A DNA stretch of 64,000 nt, taken from contig CAVRGQ010000009.1 of NCBI GenBank assembly GCA_963720785.1, positions 434,001 to 498,000 of the forward strand, read 5' to 3'. The position numbers and the translations under genes were made by a program. This document shows, piece by piece, positions 52,070 through 61,325 of the stretch. Each line of letters opens with the position of its first letter. Within the stretch, counting starts at the first letter, position 1. The notes beneath the pieces were generated by a model. It ran no database searches. It was not told where the DNA came from and saw only the letters and a program-made list of their open reading frames with translations. Source of the stretch: CAVRGQ01 sp963720785. GTDB lineage: Bacteria; Actinomycetota; Acidimicrobiia; IMCC26256; DASPTH01.

Positions 52070-52553
52070 ATGAGCGAAGGCGAAGCAGGGCTCCAGGCCG
52101 CGCTCCGGGAGATCGTCGACCGGGCCGCGTTGCGCACCCTCGCCGAGCGCTACGCCCAGGGGGTCGACCAGCGCGACCCGCGACGTGTACGTGAGCGCCT
52201 TTCACCCCGACGCCACGCTCGAGGTGCACCACCCCACCGAGAGCGAGGAGGGGATCAACGTGATGCGCGGCCACGACCAGATCGGCCGCGTCCCCGACTT
52301 CATCAAGGTGTACCCGAAGACGTTCCACATGCTCGGCCAGTCCACCTACGAGATCGACGGCGACCGCGCGACCGGCGAGGTGTACTGCGTGGCCCACCAC
52401 CTCACCCCCGATCGCCACGGCGGTACCAACTACGTGATGTACATCCGGTACGACGACACCTACCGCTGCGACGACGGCGAGTGGCGCATCGCGACCCGAC
52501 GGGTCAACGTCGACTGGACCGACCACCGCACTGCCAACCCTGCGGGGAGCTGA
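52070..52553 (+). CDS. SnoaL/NTF2-like protein, +1 frameshift
   Basis: The first frame gives GLQAALREIVDRAALRTLAE and RYAQGVDQRD, the first helix of a SnoaL-like protein. Dropping one C from CCC at 52177-52179 gives RDVYVSAFHPDATLEVHHPT and the rest of the domain (STYEIDGDRATGEVYCVAHH, YDDTYRCDDGEWRIATRRVN). Total about 160 residues. The Tyr and the Asp near the start (ERYAQGVDQRD) correspond to catalytic positions in SnoaL-type dehydratases and isomerases. It ends six bases before an IclR gene. Confidence 0.78.
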
Positions 52554-52559
52554 CGGCAC

Positions 52560-53363
52560 GTGGCCGTGACTCCCGCGCCCGCGATCGCGCGAGCGGCACG
52601 CCTGCTTCGGAGCATGGCCGCCGAGCCCGACCGGTGGTGGTCGTTGGCCGAGCTCGCGCGGGCGAACGCAATGAGCAAGGCCAGCGCCCACGGTGTGCTC
52701 CTCGCGCTGGTCGACGAGGGCTACGTGCGCCGGCGCGACGAGCCGGTCAGTTACGCACTCGGCCCGGCACTGGTCGAACTCGGCGAGCGGGCAAAGGCCT
52801 CGGTCGATCTCGCGGGTGCGGCCGAACCGGTGCTCGCGGCATTGAGCCGCGCCACCGACTGCACCGCGATGGTCGGCGCGGTGCGGGGTACGGAGCTCGC
52901 GGTGGTGGCCGCGACGTCGGTCCCCCACCCGTTCGGCATGACCGTCCAGGTCGGGCACCGATCGCCGTTCGTGGCGCCGACGGGCACGGTGTACGCCGCC
53001 TGGGCGTCGCCCGACACCGTCGAGCGATGGTGTGCGCGGGCAGAGCCACCCCTGTCACGACGCGCACGCGCGGAAATCGACGCCGTCCTCTCGCGGGTGC
53101 GCGCACGCGGCTGGAGTGCGACGCTGCGGGCCGAGGGCGCGCAGCGGACGCGTGAGGCGAGCTCCGCCGATCTCCGCGCCCGGGCCATCGACGTCGTCGG
53201 CATCGGCGCACCCGTCGTGGGCGCGAGCAGGGCCATGGAGTGCTCGGTCGCGATCGTCGACCTCCTGCCCCGGCTCCCCGGGGAACGGGTGCAGGCCCTC
53301 GCCGCGGAGGTCGTCGGGGCGGCGGGGGCGCTCAGCCGGGCGCTCGGAGGGCAATCCAGCTAA
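52560..53363 (+). CDS. IclR family transcriptional regulator
   Basis: 267 residues. Helix-turn-helix at the N-terminus (AIARAARLLRSMAAEPDRWW, SKASAHGVLLALVDEGYVRR) and an effector domain with AMVGAVRGTELAVVAATSVP and FVAPTGTVYAAWASPD. The C-terminal part is longer and more divergent than in the 39387 regulator. It lies at the head of three plus-strand SDR genes, which it may control. GTG 52560 is used; GTG 52566 is possible. Confidence 0.82.
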   Translation: MAVTPAPAIARAARLLRSMAAEPDRWWSLAELARANAMSKASAHGVLLALVDEGYVRRRDEPVSYALGPALVELGERAKASVDLAGAAEPVLAALSRATDCTAMVGAVRGTELAVVAATSVPHPFGMTVQVGHRSPFVAPTGTVYAAWASPDTVERWCARAEPPLSRRARAEIDAVLSRVRARGWSATLRAEGAQRTREASSADLRARAIDVVGIGAPVVGASRAMECSVAIVDLLPRLPGERVQALAAEVVGAAGALSRALGGQSS

Positions 53364-53433
53364 CGTCTGCCCGGCGAGACGCGTCGTCTCGCCCCATGAA
53401 TACGATGGAACCGGCTCTCGAGGGAGGACCCGA

Positions 53434-54340
53434 ATGGGCGAGTGCGACGGCATGGTCGCGGTGGTCACCGGCGGGAGCCGCGGCATCGGGCGCGCCGCCG
53501 CGCTCCGGCTCGCTCACGAGGGCGCCGACCTCGCGCTCGTCGCCCGCGACGTCGACGGCAATCGACTCGGTCGCAGCCTGGCCGAGACCATCGCCGAAGT
53601 CGAGGCGGTCGGAGTGCGCGCCACCGCGATCGCCGCCGACCTCGCCGATCCCGCCTTCCCGCGCGCAGGTGATCACGCAGGCCGAGGCCGCGCTGGGGCC
53701 CGTCGACATCCTCGTGAACAACGCCGCGATGTCGATCTTCCGCAACGTGGTCGAGTGGACACCGGCCAAGGTCCGGCTCATGTGGGAGGTCAACGTCCTC
53801 GCACCGTGGGAGCTGTGTTCCGCGGTGGTGCCGGGCATGCTCGAGCGGGGTCGCGGCTGGATCGTGAACATTTCGTCGGGCGTGGGCGAGGCCGACAACG
53901 CTCGAGCGGGCGGCGCCGCGTACGGCGGCACCAAGGCGATGTTCGACCAGATGACCCGCTGCCTCGCGCTGGAGCTCGACGGCACCCCGGTGACCGTGAA
54001 CACGGTGTCGCCGCAGGCCGCGTCGCGCACGGAGTTCGTCGACCAGCTCGTCGGTCAGGGCGCCATGAAGGACGAGATCACCGAGCCGCTCGAGGTGATG
54101 GCCGAGGCGATCCTCGCCTTGGCGACCGCACCGCCCGAGGTGCGCGGTGTCGTGATGCGCGACATGGATCTGCTCGACCGACTCGGTCGACCGGTGCACA
54201 CACTCGACGGTGCCGCGGTGCTCCCGCGCTACGACGCCAACGACCTACCAGCACGCATCGCCGAGCTCTCCGATGCGTCGACCCGTCAACAGGACCTGCG
54301 CGGCGCGTGGGGCAAGAACTGGGGGAACCAGCAGTCATGA
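53434..54340 (+). CDS. SDR family oxidoreductase, +1 frameshift
   Basis: The first frame gives MVAVVTGGSRGIGRAAALRL and LALVARDVDGNRLGRSLAET. Removing one C at 53658-53660 gives DPAFRAQVITQAEAALGPVD, then ILVNNAAMSIF, Ser in IVNISSGVGE and Tyr/Lys in AAYGGTKAM. Joined length about 301 residues. The C-terminal 60 residues (PPEVRGVVMRDMDLLDRLGR onward) are a longer tail than usual for SDRs. GGGAGGA precedes ATG 53434. Overlaps the next SDR gene as ATGA. Confidence 0.83.
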
Positions 54341-55173
54341 CCGACAACGCACTCACCGGCAAGCGCGCGATCGTGGTCGGCGGCGGCAGCGGGATCGGCT
54401 ACGGCTCGGCCCGACTGCTCGCCCACGACGGCGCGATCGTCACGATCGTCGGTCGCACCGAGCAGAAGCTGCGCGACGCGCAGGCGCAGCTCGCGGCCGA
54501 GGGCATCACGGTGCAGTACACCGCGTGCGACGGCCTCGACGGCGCGAGCGTGAAGGCGGCGGTCGACTTCGCCTCCGACGACGACGGCAAGCTGCACATC
54601 GCGGTCGTGGTCCCCGGCGGCGGCTCCATCAAGCCGGTGCTGCTGTTCGACGACGACGAGTTCTCCCAGCAGGTCGACCTCAACGTGCGGCCCGTGTTCC
54701 TGATGCTCAAGTACGGCGGGCACGCCATGTTGCGCGCCGGCGAGGGCTCGTTCGTGGCGATCTCGTCGACTGCGGCAGTGTTCTCCGGTCGTTACCTCGC
54801 GTCGTACTGCGCCGGCAAGGCTGCGGTCGACCACCTCGTGCGCGTCGCGGCCGACGAGCTCGGGCAGTACGGCATCCGCGTCAACAGCGTGCAGCCGGGC
54901 ATGACCCACACGCCCGCGACCGATGCCGCGTTCGCCAATGAGGCGATGATGGCGGCGTTCCGCGCCCAGCAGGCGATCGACCGCGGCGGTGAGGTGGAGG
55001 ACATCGCGCAGGCGGTGCGCTACTTCGCCGGCCCCGAGTCGTCGTGGACGACCGGCCAGTGCCTCACCGTCGACGGCGGCAACACGCTGCGCGCCTTCAT
55101 CGACTACGAGCAGCTCATCCCCATTCCCGACCAGCGCGCCGTCATCCTCGGCGAGCGCGAGAACGAGAAGTAG
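54337..55173 (+). CDS. SDR family oxidoreductase
   Basis: 278 residues. KRAIVVGGGSGIGYGSARLL, VVPGGGSIKPV in the NNAG position, Ser in FVAISSTAAVFSG and SYCAGKAA in place of the usual Y-x3-K (Y-C-A-G-K). TIVGRTEQKL after strand two (Arg) suggests NADP(H). VPGGG instead of NNAG is a notable variant. The end (DYEQLIPIPDQRAVILGERE) extends beyond the usual DGG stop. Coupled to the neighbours on both sides. Confidence 0.85.
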   Translation: MTDNALTGKRAIVVGGGSGIGYGSARLLAHDGAIVTIVGRTEQKLRDAQAQLAAEGITVQYTACDGLDGASVKAAVDFASDDDGKLHIAVVVPGGGSIKPVLLFDDDEFSQQVDLNVRPVFLMLKYGGHAMLRAGEGSFVAISSTAAVFSGRYLASYCAGKAAVDHLVRVAADELGQYGIRVNSVQPGMTHTPATDAAFANEAMMAAFRAQQAIDRGGEVEDIAQAVRYFAGPESSWTTGQCLTVDGGNTLRAFIDYEQLIPIPDQRAVILGERENEK

Positions 55174-55182
55174 GAGCCCGAC

Positions 55183-56037
55183 ATGATCGATCCCACCGAC
55201 GTCCCCCAGATCGCCGATTACGGCAAGCTGCTCGACGGCCGCGTCGCCGTGATCACCGGCGGTGGTTCCGGCGGGATCGGCGGCTCCATCGCGACGCTGT
55301 TCGCGCAGCACGGCGCGCTCGTGGAGATCGCCGAGATCGACCCGCAGCGCGCGGAGGAGAGCGTCGCCGCGATCGAAGCCGCGGGCGGCACCGCGCGCGC
55401 CCATGTGCTCGACGTGTGCGACAACGACGAGGCCGAGCGTCTCGCGAGCCTGGTGCTCGACCATCACGGTCGCTGCGACGTGCTCGTGAACAACGTCGGC
55501 GACTACCGGCCACTCGTGCGCTTCGAGAAGTCGGGTCCCGAGTCGTGGGACGCGATGATCCGCATCAACCTGTACCACTTCTACGCGGTCACCCACGCGT
55601 TCCTCGGGTCCATGATCGAGCACCAGAAGGGCTCGATCGTGAACGTGCACTCGGTCGAGGGCATGCGCGGCTACCCGGGTGAGCCGGTGTACGGATCACT
55701 GAAGGGCGCGGTGGCGCACTTCACCACGTGCCTCGCGGTGCAACAGGGCCGCAACGGCATCCGGGTCAACGGCATCGGCCCCGACCTCACGCAGACCCCG
55801 CAGGTCGACTACCTCACCGGCTTCGAGGACTCCGAGCACCTGTGGCCGTCGTGGGCGCCGGTCGGTCGCCTCGGCTGGCCCGAGGACAACGCCCGCGTCG
55901 CGCTCTTCCTCGCGTCCGACCTGTCGTCGTTCGTCACCGGGCACAACATCCCCGTCGACGGCGGCACCAAGGCCGGCGGCGGCTGGTTCTGGTCCGACAA
56001 GGAGCGCCGCTTCGCCAACCGCCCCAAGGGGATCTAG
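55183..56037 (+). CDS. SDR family oxidoreductase
   Basis: 284 residues. VAVITGGGSGGIGGSIATLF (a GGGSGGIGGS variant of the usual GxxxGIG), VNNVGDYRPLV, Ser in IVNVHSVEGM and VYGSLKGAVAHF. LVEIAEIDPQ after strand two (Glu) favours NAD. ATG 55183 has GGAG upstream. Third SDR of the run; together they could carry out successive oxidations on a polyhydroxylated ring or side chain. Its stop codon abuts the stop of the convergent DegT-type gene (TAG/CTA). Confidence 0.87.
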   Translation: MIDPTDVPQIADYGKLLDGRVAVITGGGSGGIGGSIATLFAQHGALVEIAEIDPQRAEESVAAIEAAGGTARAHVLDVCDNDEAERLASLVLDHHGRCDVLVNNVGDYRPLVRFEKSGPESWDAMIRINLYHFYAVTHAFLGSMIEHQKGSIVNVHSVEGMRGYPGEPVYGSLKGAVAHFTTCLAVQQGRNGIRVNGIGPDLTQTPQVDYLTGFEDSEHLWPSWAPVGRLGWPEDNARVALFLASDLSSFVTGHNIPVDGGTKAGGGWFWSDKERRFANRPKGI

Positions 56038-57243
56038 CTAGAGGGAGGCGAAGAGGTCGTCGAGGGCGCCGAGCATGTGGCCCATGTCGTCGCTGGTGAG
56101 GCCATGGTGGATCGGGAGCGAGAGCGCCCGGTCCATCACCCGGTCGGTGCCGGGCAGGCCGTCGGCGGGCTGGCGTTGCTCGATGGCGGCAAAGCCGGGC
56201 TGCCGGGTGATGTTGCCCGTCCACACCATGCGCGTGGCCACGCCCCGATCGTCGAGGAACCGCTGCACCGCGGTGCGGTCGACGACGGTGTCGTCGCGCA
56301 ACTCGAACGAGTAGCGCATCCACGTGGTGCGCGCCTCGGGCGTGGTGCGCGGCCGCACGACGAGCTCCTCGTGCTGGGCGAAGAAGTCGTCGAGCCGCTG
56401 CCAGTTCGCGTTGCGCCGGCCGTTGAACTCCTCGAGCTTGTCGAGCTGCACGAGGCCGTAGGCCGCGCCGATCTCCGACGGCTCGAAGTTGTAGCCAACA
56501 TCGTCGAACACGAAGATGAGGTCGTAGGGCGTGCCGTCGGCGAGCGGGCCGAACCGCTCCGCCTCGCCCTGGCGCGACCCGAACAGGTAGGTCTCCGAGC
56601 GCCGGCCCCACCGGCGGCGCATCAGCGCCTGGTCGGCGAGGTCGGGGTCGTTCACCGCCACCATGCCGCCGTTGCCCGCCAGCGTGATCGCGTGCGTGCG
56701 GGCGAAGCTGGTGACCACGATGTCGGCGCGGGTGCCGGTGCGGGTGCCGCGCAGCCACGAGTCGAGCACGTCGCAGCTGTCCTCCACCACGAGCAGGCCG
56801 TGGCGGTCGGCGACGGCGCGCACGGCGTCCCAGTCGGGCACGTTGCCGCAGAGGTTCGGGGCGAGGATCGCCTTCGTGCGCGGCCCGATCATCTCCTCGA
56901 TGCGGTGCGCGTCGATCTGGTACGTCTCGGGATCGACGTCGACGAACGCAGGCACGATCCCCGACTGCACCATCGGCGCGATGTCGGTGGAGAACGTGAG
57001 GGCAGGGGTGATGATCTCGTCGCCCGGCTCGCAGCCGAGCAGGTCGATCGCGAGACGCAGGGCCGACGAGCCCGAGTTCACGAGGATGCCGTGCTGCTTC
57101 GCCAGCAGCGCGGCACCTCGTCGCTCGAACTCCGCCACGTTGGCGCCGAGATCGAGGGCGGTGGTGCGCAGCACCTCCACCACCGCCTCGATCTCACGCT
57201 CGTCGTGGACCGCCCCCGCCTCGGTCATCTTGTGAGCCGTCAT
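56038..57243 (-). CDS. DegT/DnrJ/EryC1-family PLP/PMP enzyme with His in place of the catalytic Lys (ColD/RfbH-like)
   Basis: 401 residues. Fold type I aspartate-aminotransferase-like enzyme: VNSGSSALRLAIDLLGCEPG (phosphate loop), VEDSCDVLDSWLRGTRTGTR and TSFARTHAITLAGNGGMV. In ordinary members a Lys occupies the position of H184; His at this site is known from the sugar 3-dehydratases ColD and RfbH/E1. The following segment RRRWGRRSETYLFGSRQGEA has none of the cysteines that carry the [2Fe-2S] cluster in E1, as in ColD. It therefore looks like a PMP-dependent dehydratase rather than an aminotransferase. No other sugar genes are near. Confidence 0.8.
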   Translation of the reverse strand: MTAHKMTEAGAVHDEREIEAVVEVLRTTALDLGANVAEFERRGAALLAKQHGILVNSGSSALRLAIDLLGCEPGDEIITPALTFSTDIAPMVQSGIVPAFVDVDPETYQIDAHRIEEMIGPRTKAILAPNLCGNVPDWDAVRAVADRHGLLVVEDSCDVLDSWLRGTRTGTRADIVVTSFARTHAITLAGNGGMVAVNDPDLADQALMRRRWGRRSETYLFGSRQGEAERFGPLADGTPYDLIFVFDDVGYNFEPSEIGAAYGLVQLDKLEEFNGRRNANWQRLDDFFAQHEELVVRPRTTPEARTTWMRYSFELRDDTVVDRTAVQRFLDDRGVATRMVWTGNITRQPGFAAIEQRQPADGLPGTDRVMDRALSLPIHHGLTSDDMGHMLGALDDLFASL

Positions 57244-57256
57244 GACGGAGGCCGCC

Positions 57257-58141
57257 TCAGCCGATGGCGATGGGGTTGATCGGGCTGCCCGCCGCACCGG
57301 TGACCGGCAGCGCACCGACCGTGAAGAGGAACTCGTGGCAGCCGTCGGCCGCGAGCTGCGACAGGGCCAGGTGCTCCATCAGCGTGACGCCCCGCTTCAC
57401 CAGCAGCTCGATGTGCACGGTGAGGAACTCGTTGTTGTCGAACGGGATGCTCTCGATCGCCGAGTTGTCGGCGCCCACCGCGACGACCTCGTGGTCGTCG
57501 ATGAACGACACCGCGTCGAGGCCGAGGCCGGCCTGCTCGAAGCCCGCGTTGCCGGTCGCGTAGAAGTCGAGAAAGCCGGTGCGCACCAGGAGGATGTCGC
57601 CGGGGCGCAGCTCACTGCCCTGCGCGGCGCGGCACGCCTCGAGCAGGTCGGACCCGATGACCATGCCGGGCTCGAGCCAGTCGACGCCGAGGTGGCGGGG
57701 CAGGTCGAGCAGCACGCCGCGACCGGCGAAGCTGCCGGTCTTGGTGATGTCGAGCTTCTGCGCACCGGCGGCCGTGGTGAACGTCTCGGCGCCGTAGCCG
57801 TTGTACATCTTGTTCTCGGCGAACACGTGCGAGAGCGCGTCCATGTGCGTGATCGAGTGCGACGCGATCACGAAGACGTCCTCGTTGGCGCCGAGACCCT
57901 CGGGGGCGCCGAAGTCGTCGTACATGCCGGCGTCGGCGCAGCTGGTGAGGCTGAGCCGCTGCGGCGCGCCGCGGTAGTCGAAGATCGGTGCGCCCGTCTT
58001 CTGGATGGGCATGGCCAGGCTGTACACTTTGCCCGTCTTGCACACCTGGGTGGCCGCCAGCACCGTCTCCGGCGTGAGCAGGTTCAGGGTGCCCCGCTCG
58101 TCTTCCGCACCCCAACGTCCCCAGTTGTCCGTCGTCGCCAC
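57257..58141 (-). CDS. Cyclase family metal-dependent hydrolase (kynurenine-formamidase-like)
   Basis: 294 residues. The metal motif HxxTHxDxxxH is present as ASHSITHMDALSHVFAEN, with GRWGAEDERGTLNLLTPETV at the start, a pattern found in bacterial cyclase-family amidohydrolases. They hydrolyse amides, formamides or isatin-like substrates. GTG 58141 follows GGAGGA. The DegT-type gene begins 13 bp downstream, so the two are co-transcribed. Divergent from the DUF1214-like gene over about 150 bp. Confidence 0.84.
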   Translation of the reverse strand: MATTDNWGRWGAEDERGTLNLLTPETVLAATQVCKTGKVYSLAMPIQKTGAPIFDYRGAPQRLSLTSCADAGMYDDFGAPEGLGANEDVFVIASHSITHMDALSHVFAENKMYNGYGAETFTTAAGAQKLDITKTGSFAGRGVLLDLPRHLGVDWLEPGMVIGSDLLEACRAAQGSELRPGDILLVRTGFLDFYATGNAGFEQAGLGLDAVSFIDDHEVVAVGADNSAIESIPFDNNEFLTVHIELLVKRGVTLMEHLALSQLAADGCHEFLFTVGALPVTGAAGSPINPIAIG

Positions 58142-58293
58142 GCTGTCCTCCAGCTCGTCACCGGTCTGCGCCCGCGGCTCTCGCGGGCGTCGCGGGCGAC
58201 AGTCTTCCCGTTCCGGCGACTCCGTGCCAGACTCGCCCCGCCGCCGACCACCACCGGCCGCGCCCCGGCCCGAGCCGACCACAGGGAGACCCC

Positions 58294-59421
58294 GTGAACC
58301 ACGCACCGCAGTCGACCGCCGCGTTCGACGAGCTGATCGCCGCCCTGCAGGAGATCCGCGACGGCTACGTCCTGAACGAGGCCCGCTTCGACGAGCCGCT
58401 CGACGTCGTGGAGGGCTTCCGCTACGTCACGCAGGTGCTCGCGGGCGCCTCCGAGCTCTTCATGGAGAGCGACCCCGACCACCCGCGCATGCGCCTCATC
58501 GTCACCCCGGAGCGCAAGCTCCAGGGCGACAACCCCGACTCGATCTACCACTTCGCCCGGGTGCGGGGTGACCGTGCCTACAAGGTGTTCGGCATCCGCG
58601 GCGAGGAGGACTACATCAGCTTCACCGTGCACGCCGAGGCGGTCGACGGCGGGTTCAACGGCCGCATCCTCGCCGACGTGAACGACAGCGGTTTCGAGTT
58701 CGGTGCCGACGGCTCCTACGAGATCGTGTTCAGCGCCGAGCCCCACGACGGCAACTGGATCCCCCTCGACCCGGCGGCCCACATGATCATCACCCGCTCG
58801 TACTTCTCGCGGGAGCACTCCGCGCAGACCGACCCCACCGTGCAGGTGCGCATGGGGATCGAGTGCCTCGACGACGTCCCGCCCCCGCCCCCGCTCGACG
58901 ACGCCACCTTCGCGGCCCGCATGCGCGAGGGCGTCGCCTTCCTCCGTCAGACGACCGTCGGCCAGCCGATCCCGGACGGCAGCCCGGCGAAGGTGCCGTT
59001 CGTGTCGGACGTGCCCAACACGGTGGGAACGCCGTGGTCGTTCCGCAACGCGGGCGTCGACGCCGCGGGCGCGGTCGACATCTTCTACTCGTCGGGCCGG
59101 TGGGATCTCGCCCCCGGCGAGGCCATGGTGATGCGGGGCACCATCCCGAAGTGCCGCTTCACCAACGTGATGCTCTGGAACAAGCACATGCAGACCCTCG
59201 AGTACGTGAGCCGGCAGTCGTCGCTCAACACCGAGCAGATCACCTACGAGCCCGACGGCAGCTACACCATCGTCGTCGCCGACGAGGACCCCGGGGTGCC
59301 CAACTGGCTCGACACCGGCGGCCACCGCACCGGCACCATCTTCTGGCGCTACCTGCTGCCCGACGAGGACCCGACCATCGCGCAGTGCGAGGTCGTCCCC
59401 ATCAGCAGCCTCCGCGGCTGA
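58294..59421 (+). CDS. DUF1214-type protein
   Basis: 375 residues. It shares with the 5375-6613 protein the segment DNPDSIYHFARVRGDRAYKV and the C-terminal block YEPDGSYTIVVADEDPGVPN followed by WLDTGGHRTGTIFWRYLLPD. These are DUF1214 features; the family is uncharacterised and often sits next to P450 or steroid-type catabolic genes. GTG 58294 has AGGGAGA upstream. The protein is soluble and acidic. Confidence 0.7.
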   Translation: MNHAPQSTAAFDELIAALQEIRDGYVLNEARFDEPLDVVEGFRYVTQVLAGASELFMESDPDHPRMRLIVTPERKLQGDNPDSIYHFARVRGDRAYKVFGIRGEEDYISFTVHAEAVDGGFNGRILADVNDSGFEFGADGSYEIVFSAEPHDGNWIPLDPAAHMIITRSYFSREHSAQTDPTVQVRMGIECLDDVPPPPPLDDATFAARMREGVAFLRQTTVGQPIPDGSPAKVPFVSDVPNTVGTPWSFRNAGVDAAGAVDIFYSSGRWDLAPGEAMVMRGTIPKCRFTNVMLWNKHMQTLEYVSRQSSLNTEQITYEPDGSYTIVVADEDPGVPNWLDTGGHRTGTIFWRYLLPDEDPTIAQCEVVPISSLRG

Positions 59422-59455
59422 CCGGTCGGGGCGCTTCCCGACCTTCTCCTCTACC

Positions 59456-59504
59456 GAACCGGCGTCAATCCCTGCCCTTAATGGTCTTCGATTGACGCCG
59501 GTTC
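59456..59504. repeat. GGCGTCA-type inverted repeat (AACCGG subtype)
   Basis: 15-bp perfect arms GAACCGGCGTCAATC (59456-59470) and GATTGACGCCGGTTC (59490-59504), loop 19 bases. It carries the same arms and the same CCTGCCC loop start as the reverse complement of the 18104 element. This copy lies between two genes on the same strand. Confidence 0.85.
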
Positions 59505-59521
59505 GTGAAGAAGGGGTGTGC

Positions 59522-60356
59522 ATGACGGGGCGAGGCCAGGGCAGGGTCGCGGGGAAGATCGCGGTCGTGACGGGGGGTGCGTCGGGGATCGGCGCGGCCA
59601 CCTCGGCGCTGCTCGCGCGTGAGGGTGCGACCGTCGTCGTCGCCGACATCAAGGCCGGCGCGGCGGAGCAACAGGCGGGCGCGCTGCGCGCCGACGGCCT
59701 CGACGCCCACGCGGCCGTCGCCGACATGGCCGACTCCGCGTCGGTGCACGCGCTGATCGACGGCGTCGTCGACGCGCACGGCGGCCTCGACATCCTCCAC
59801 AACAACGCGCTCGGCCTGCCCTCGCGCCACGACCTCACCGCACGCGGCAACGAGCGCGTGCACGAGGCCGACGACACCTGGTTCGACGACATGCTCCACG
59901 CGACCGTCACCACCACGATGCTCGCGATCCGGTACGCCATCCCCCACCTCCGGGCCCGGGGCGGCGGCGCGATCGTGAACACCGCGTCGGTGGCCGGCAC
60001 CCGCGGCTCGGAGTTCAACCCGGCGTACGGCGCGGGCAAGGCCGGGGTGATCCAGCTCACGCCGCGCCGTCGGCGCGATGTACGGGCCCGAGGGCATCCG
60101 CTGCAACGCGGTGTGTCCCGGTCTGGTGCTCACCCCCGCGGCCGAGGACGTGTTCGACCCCGCGCAGCGCGCCATGTTCCAGCGCCAGACCCCGAGCCCG
60201 CGCCTCGGCCGCCCCGCCGACATCGCGTACGCGGTGCTCTACCTCGCCAGCGACGAGAGCAGCTTCGTGAACGGGCAGGCGCTCGTGGTCGACGGCGGGT
60301 TCTCGATGCACGAGCCCGTGTGGGCCGACCGGCGCGCCGGCATCCATCGGGAGTGA
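59522..60356 (+). CDS. SDR family oxidoreductase, +1 frameshift
   Basis: The first frame gives GKIAVVTGGASGIGAATSAL, VVVADIKAGAA (Asp after strand two, NAD type), HNNALGLPSRHDL, Ser in IVNTASVAGTRG and AYGAGKAGVIQLT. Near 60064-60070 a single extra base breaks the frame; reading resumes with AVGAMYGPEGIRCNAVCPGL and runs to HEPVWADRRAGIHRE. Joined length about 278 residues. AAGGGG precedes ATG 59522. The inverted repeat just upstream separates it from the DUF1214-like gene. Confidence 0.84.
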
Positions 60357-60365
60357 CCCGGAGAG

Positions 60366-61265
60366 CTATGGCCGACCGGCGCCCGCAACCTCCACGGGCA
60401 TCGTGACGATGCGGCCGGTCAGACGCCCCGCGAGCGCTTCGCGTTTCCAGTCGTCGGCGACGCACATCATCAGCGTGCGACGGCCGTCGCCGCCGAGCAC
60501 ACAGGCCACCGGCACCGCGTCGAAGTCGATCTGGTCGGTCACCTCGCCGCCCTCGCGCACCCGGAACACCCGGCGGCCGATGGGGTCGGCGACCCACACC
60601 GCGCCCTCGGCGTCGAGGCAGATGCCGTCGGGCGGCGCGACGGGGATGGTGGATCCCGCGGCGGGCGCCAGTTCCGCGAACGTCCGGCGACCCGACAACG
60701 TGCCGTCGGCACCCACCGCGAACGCGGTGAGCCGTGACCCACCGCTCTCGGCCACGATCAGGGTGCGCCCGTCGTCGGTGAGCACGTGGCCGTTCGGCGC
60801 CCGGAGGTCGTCGGCCGCCGACTCCCACGCGCCGTCGGGCGCGACCCGGAACGTCTGCCCGGGCACCATCTCACGGCCCTCGCCGCCCGCCTGGATGCGC
60901 GCGCCCATGTCGCCCACGTAGGCGGTGCCGTCGGCGCCGACGATCATGTCGTTGAGGTCGCCGCGCGCCGCGGACGACAGGTCGGCGTGCACGACGACCG
61001 TGCCGTCGGGCTCGACCCGACGCAGCTGCTGCGACTCCATCGCGACCACGAGCAGCCGGCCGTCGGGCAACCACCCGAGCCCCGACGGGTCGTCGTCGGT
61101 GATCTCCACGACGGTCTCCACCGACGTGGTCGCGCGCCCGTCGGTGACGACACGCAGCACCCGGTGACCGTGCATGTCGGAGAACCACAGCGCGCCGTCG
61201 CGCCAGCGGGGCCCCTCACCGAAGCTGAACCCGTCGAGGAGCGTATGGAGGTCGTGTGCGGCCAT
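60366..61265 (-). CDS. SMP-30/gluconolactonase/LRE-type beta-propeller
   Basis: 299 residues. SMP-30 propeller marks: GEGPRWRDGALWFSDMHGHR, LNDMIVGADGTAYVGDMG (metal Asn/Asp), RAPNGHVLTDDGRTLIVAES and DGICLDAEGAVWVADPIG. Calcium- or zinc-dependent lactonase or esterase activity is expected. ATG 61265 is leaderless-like. It faces the P450 gene divergently and may open a lactone made by it; this pairing is inference. Confidence 0.86.
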   Translation of the reverse strand: MAAHDLHTLLDGFSFGEGPRWRDGALWFSDMHGHRVLRVVTDGRATTSVETVVEITDDDPSGLGWLPDGRLLVVAMESQQLRRVEPDGTVVVHADLSSAARGDLNDMIVGADGTAYVGDMGARIQAGGEGREMVPGQTFRVAPDGAWESAADDLRAPNGHVLTDDGRTLIVAESGGSRLTAFAVGADGTLSGRRTFAELAPAAGSTIPVAPPDGICLDAEGAVWVADPIGRRVFRVREGGEVTDQIDFDAVPVACVLGGDGRRTLMMCVADDWKREALAGRLTGRIVTMPVEVAGAGRP

Positions 61266-61271
61266 GCGGCG

Positions 61272-61277
61272 ACGCTA
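61272..61277 (-). promoter_or_regulatory. -10 element (TAGCGT) of the SMP-30 gene
   Basis: Minus-strand TAGCGT, spacer CGCCGC, then ATG 61265. Confidence 0.55.
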
Positions 61278-61325
61278 CCGGGGTGAGTAGGGTCCGGGCG
61301 AGAGCCGCCACCGCCGGAGGTCCGA

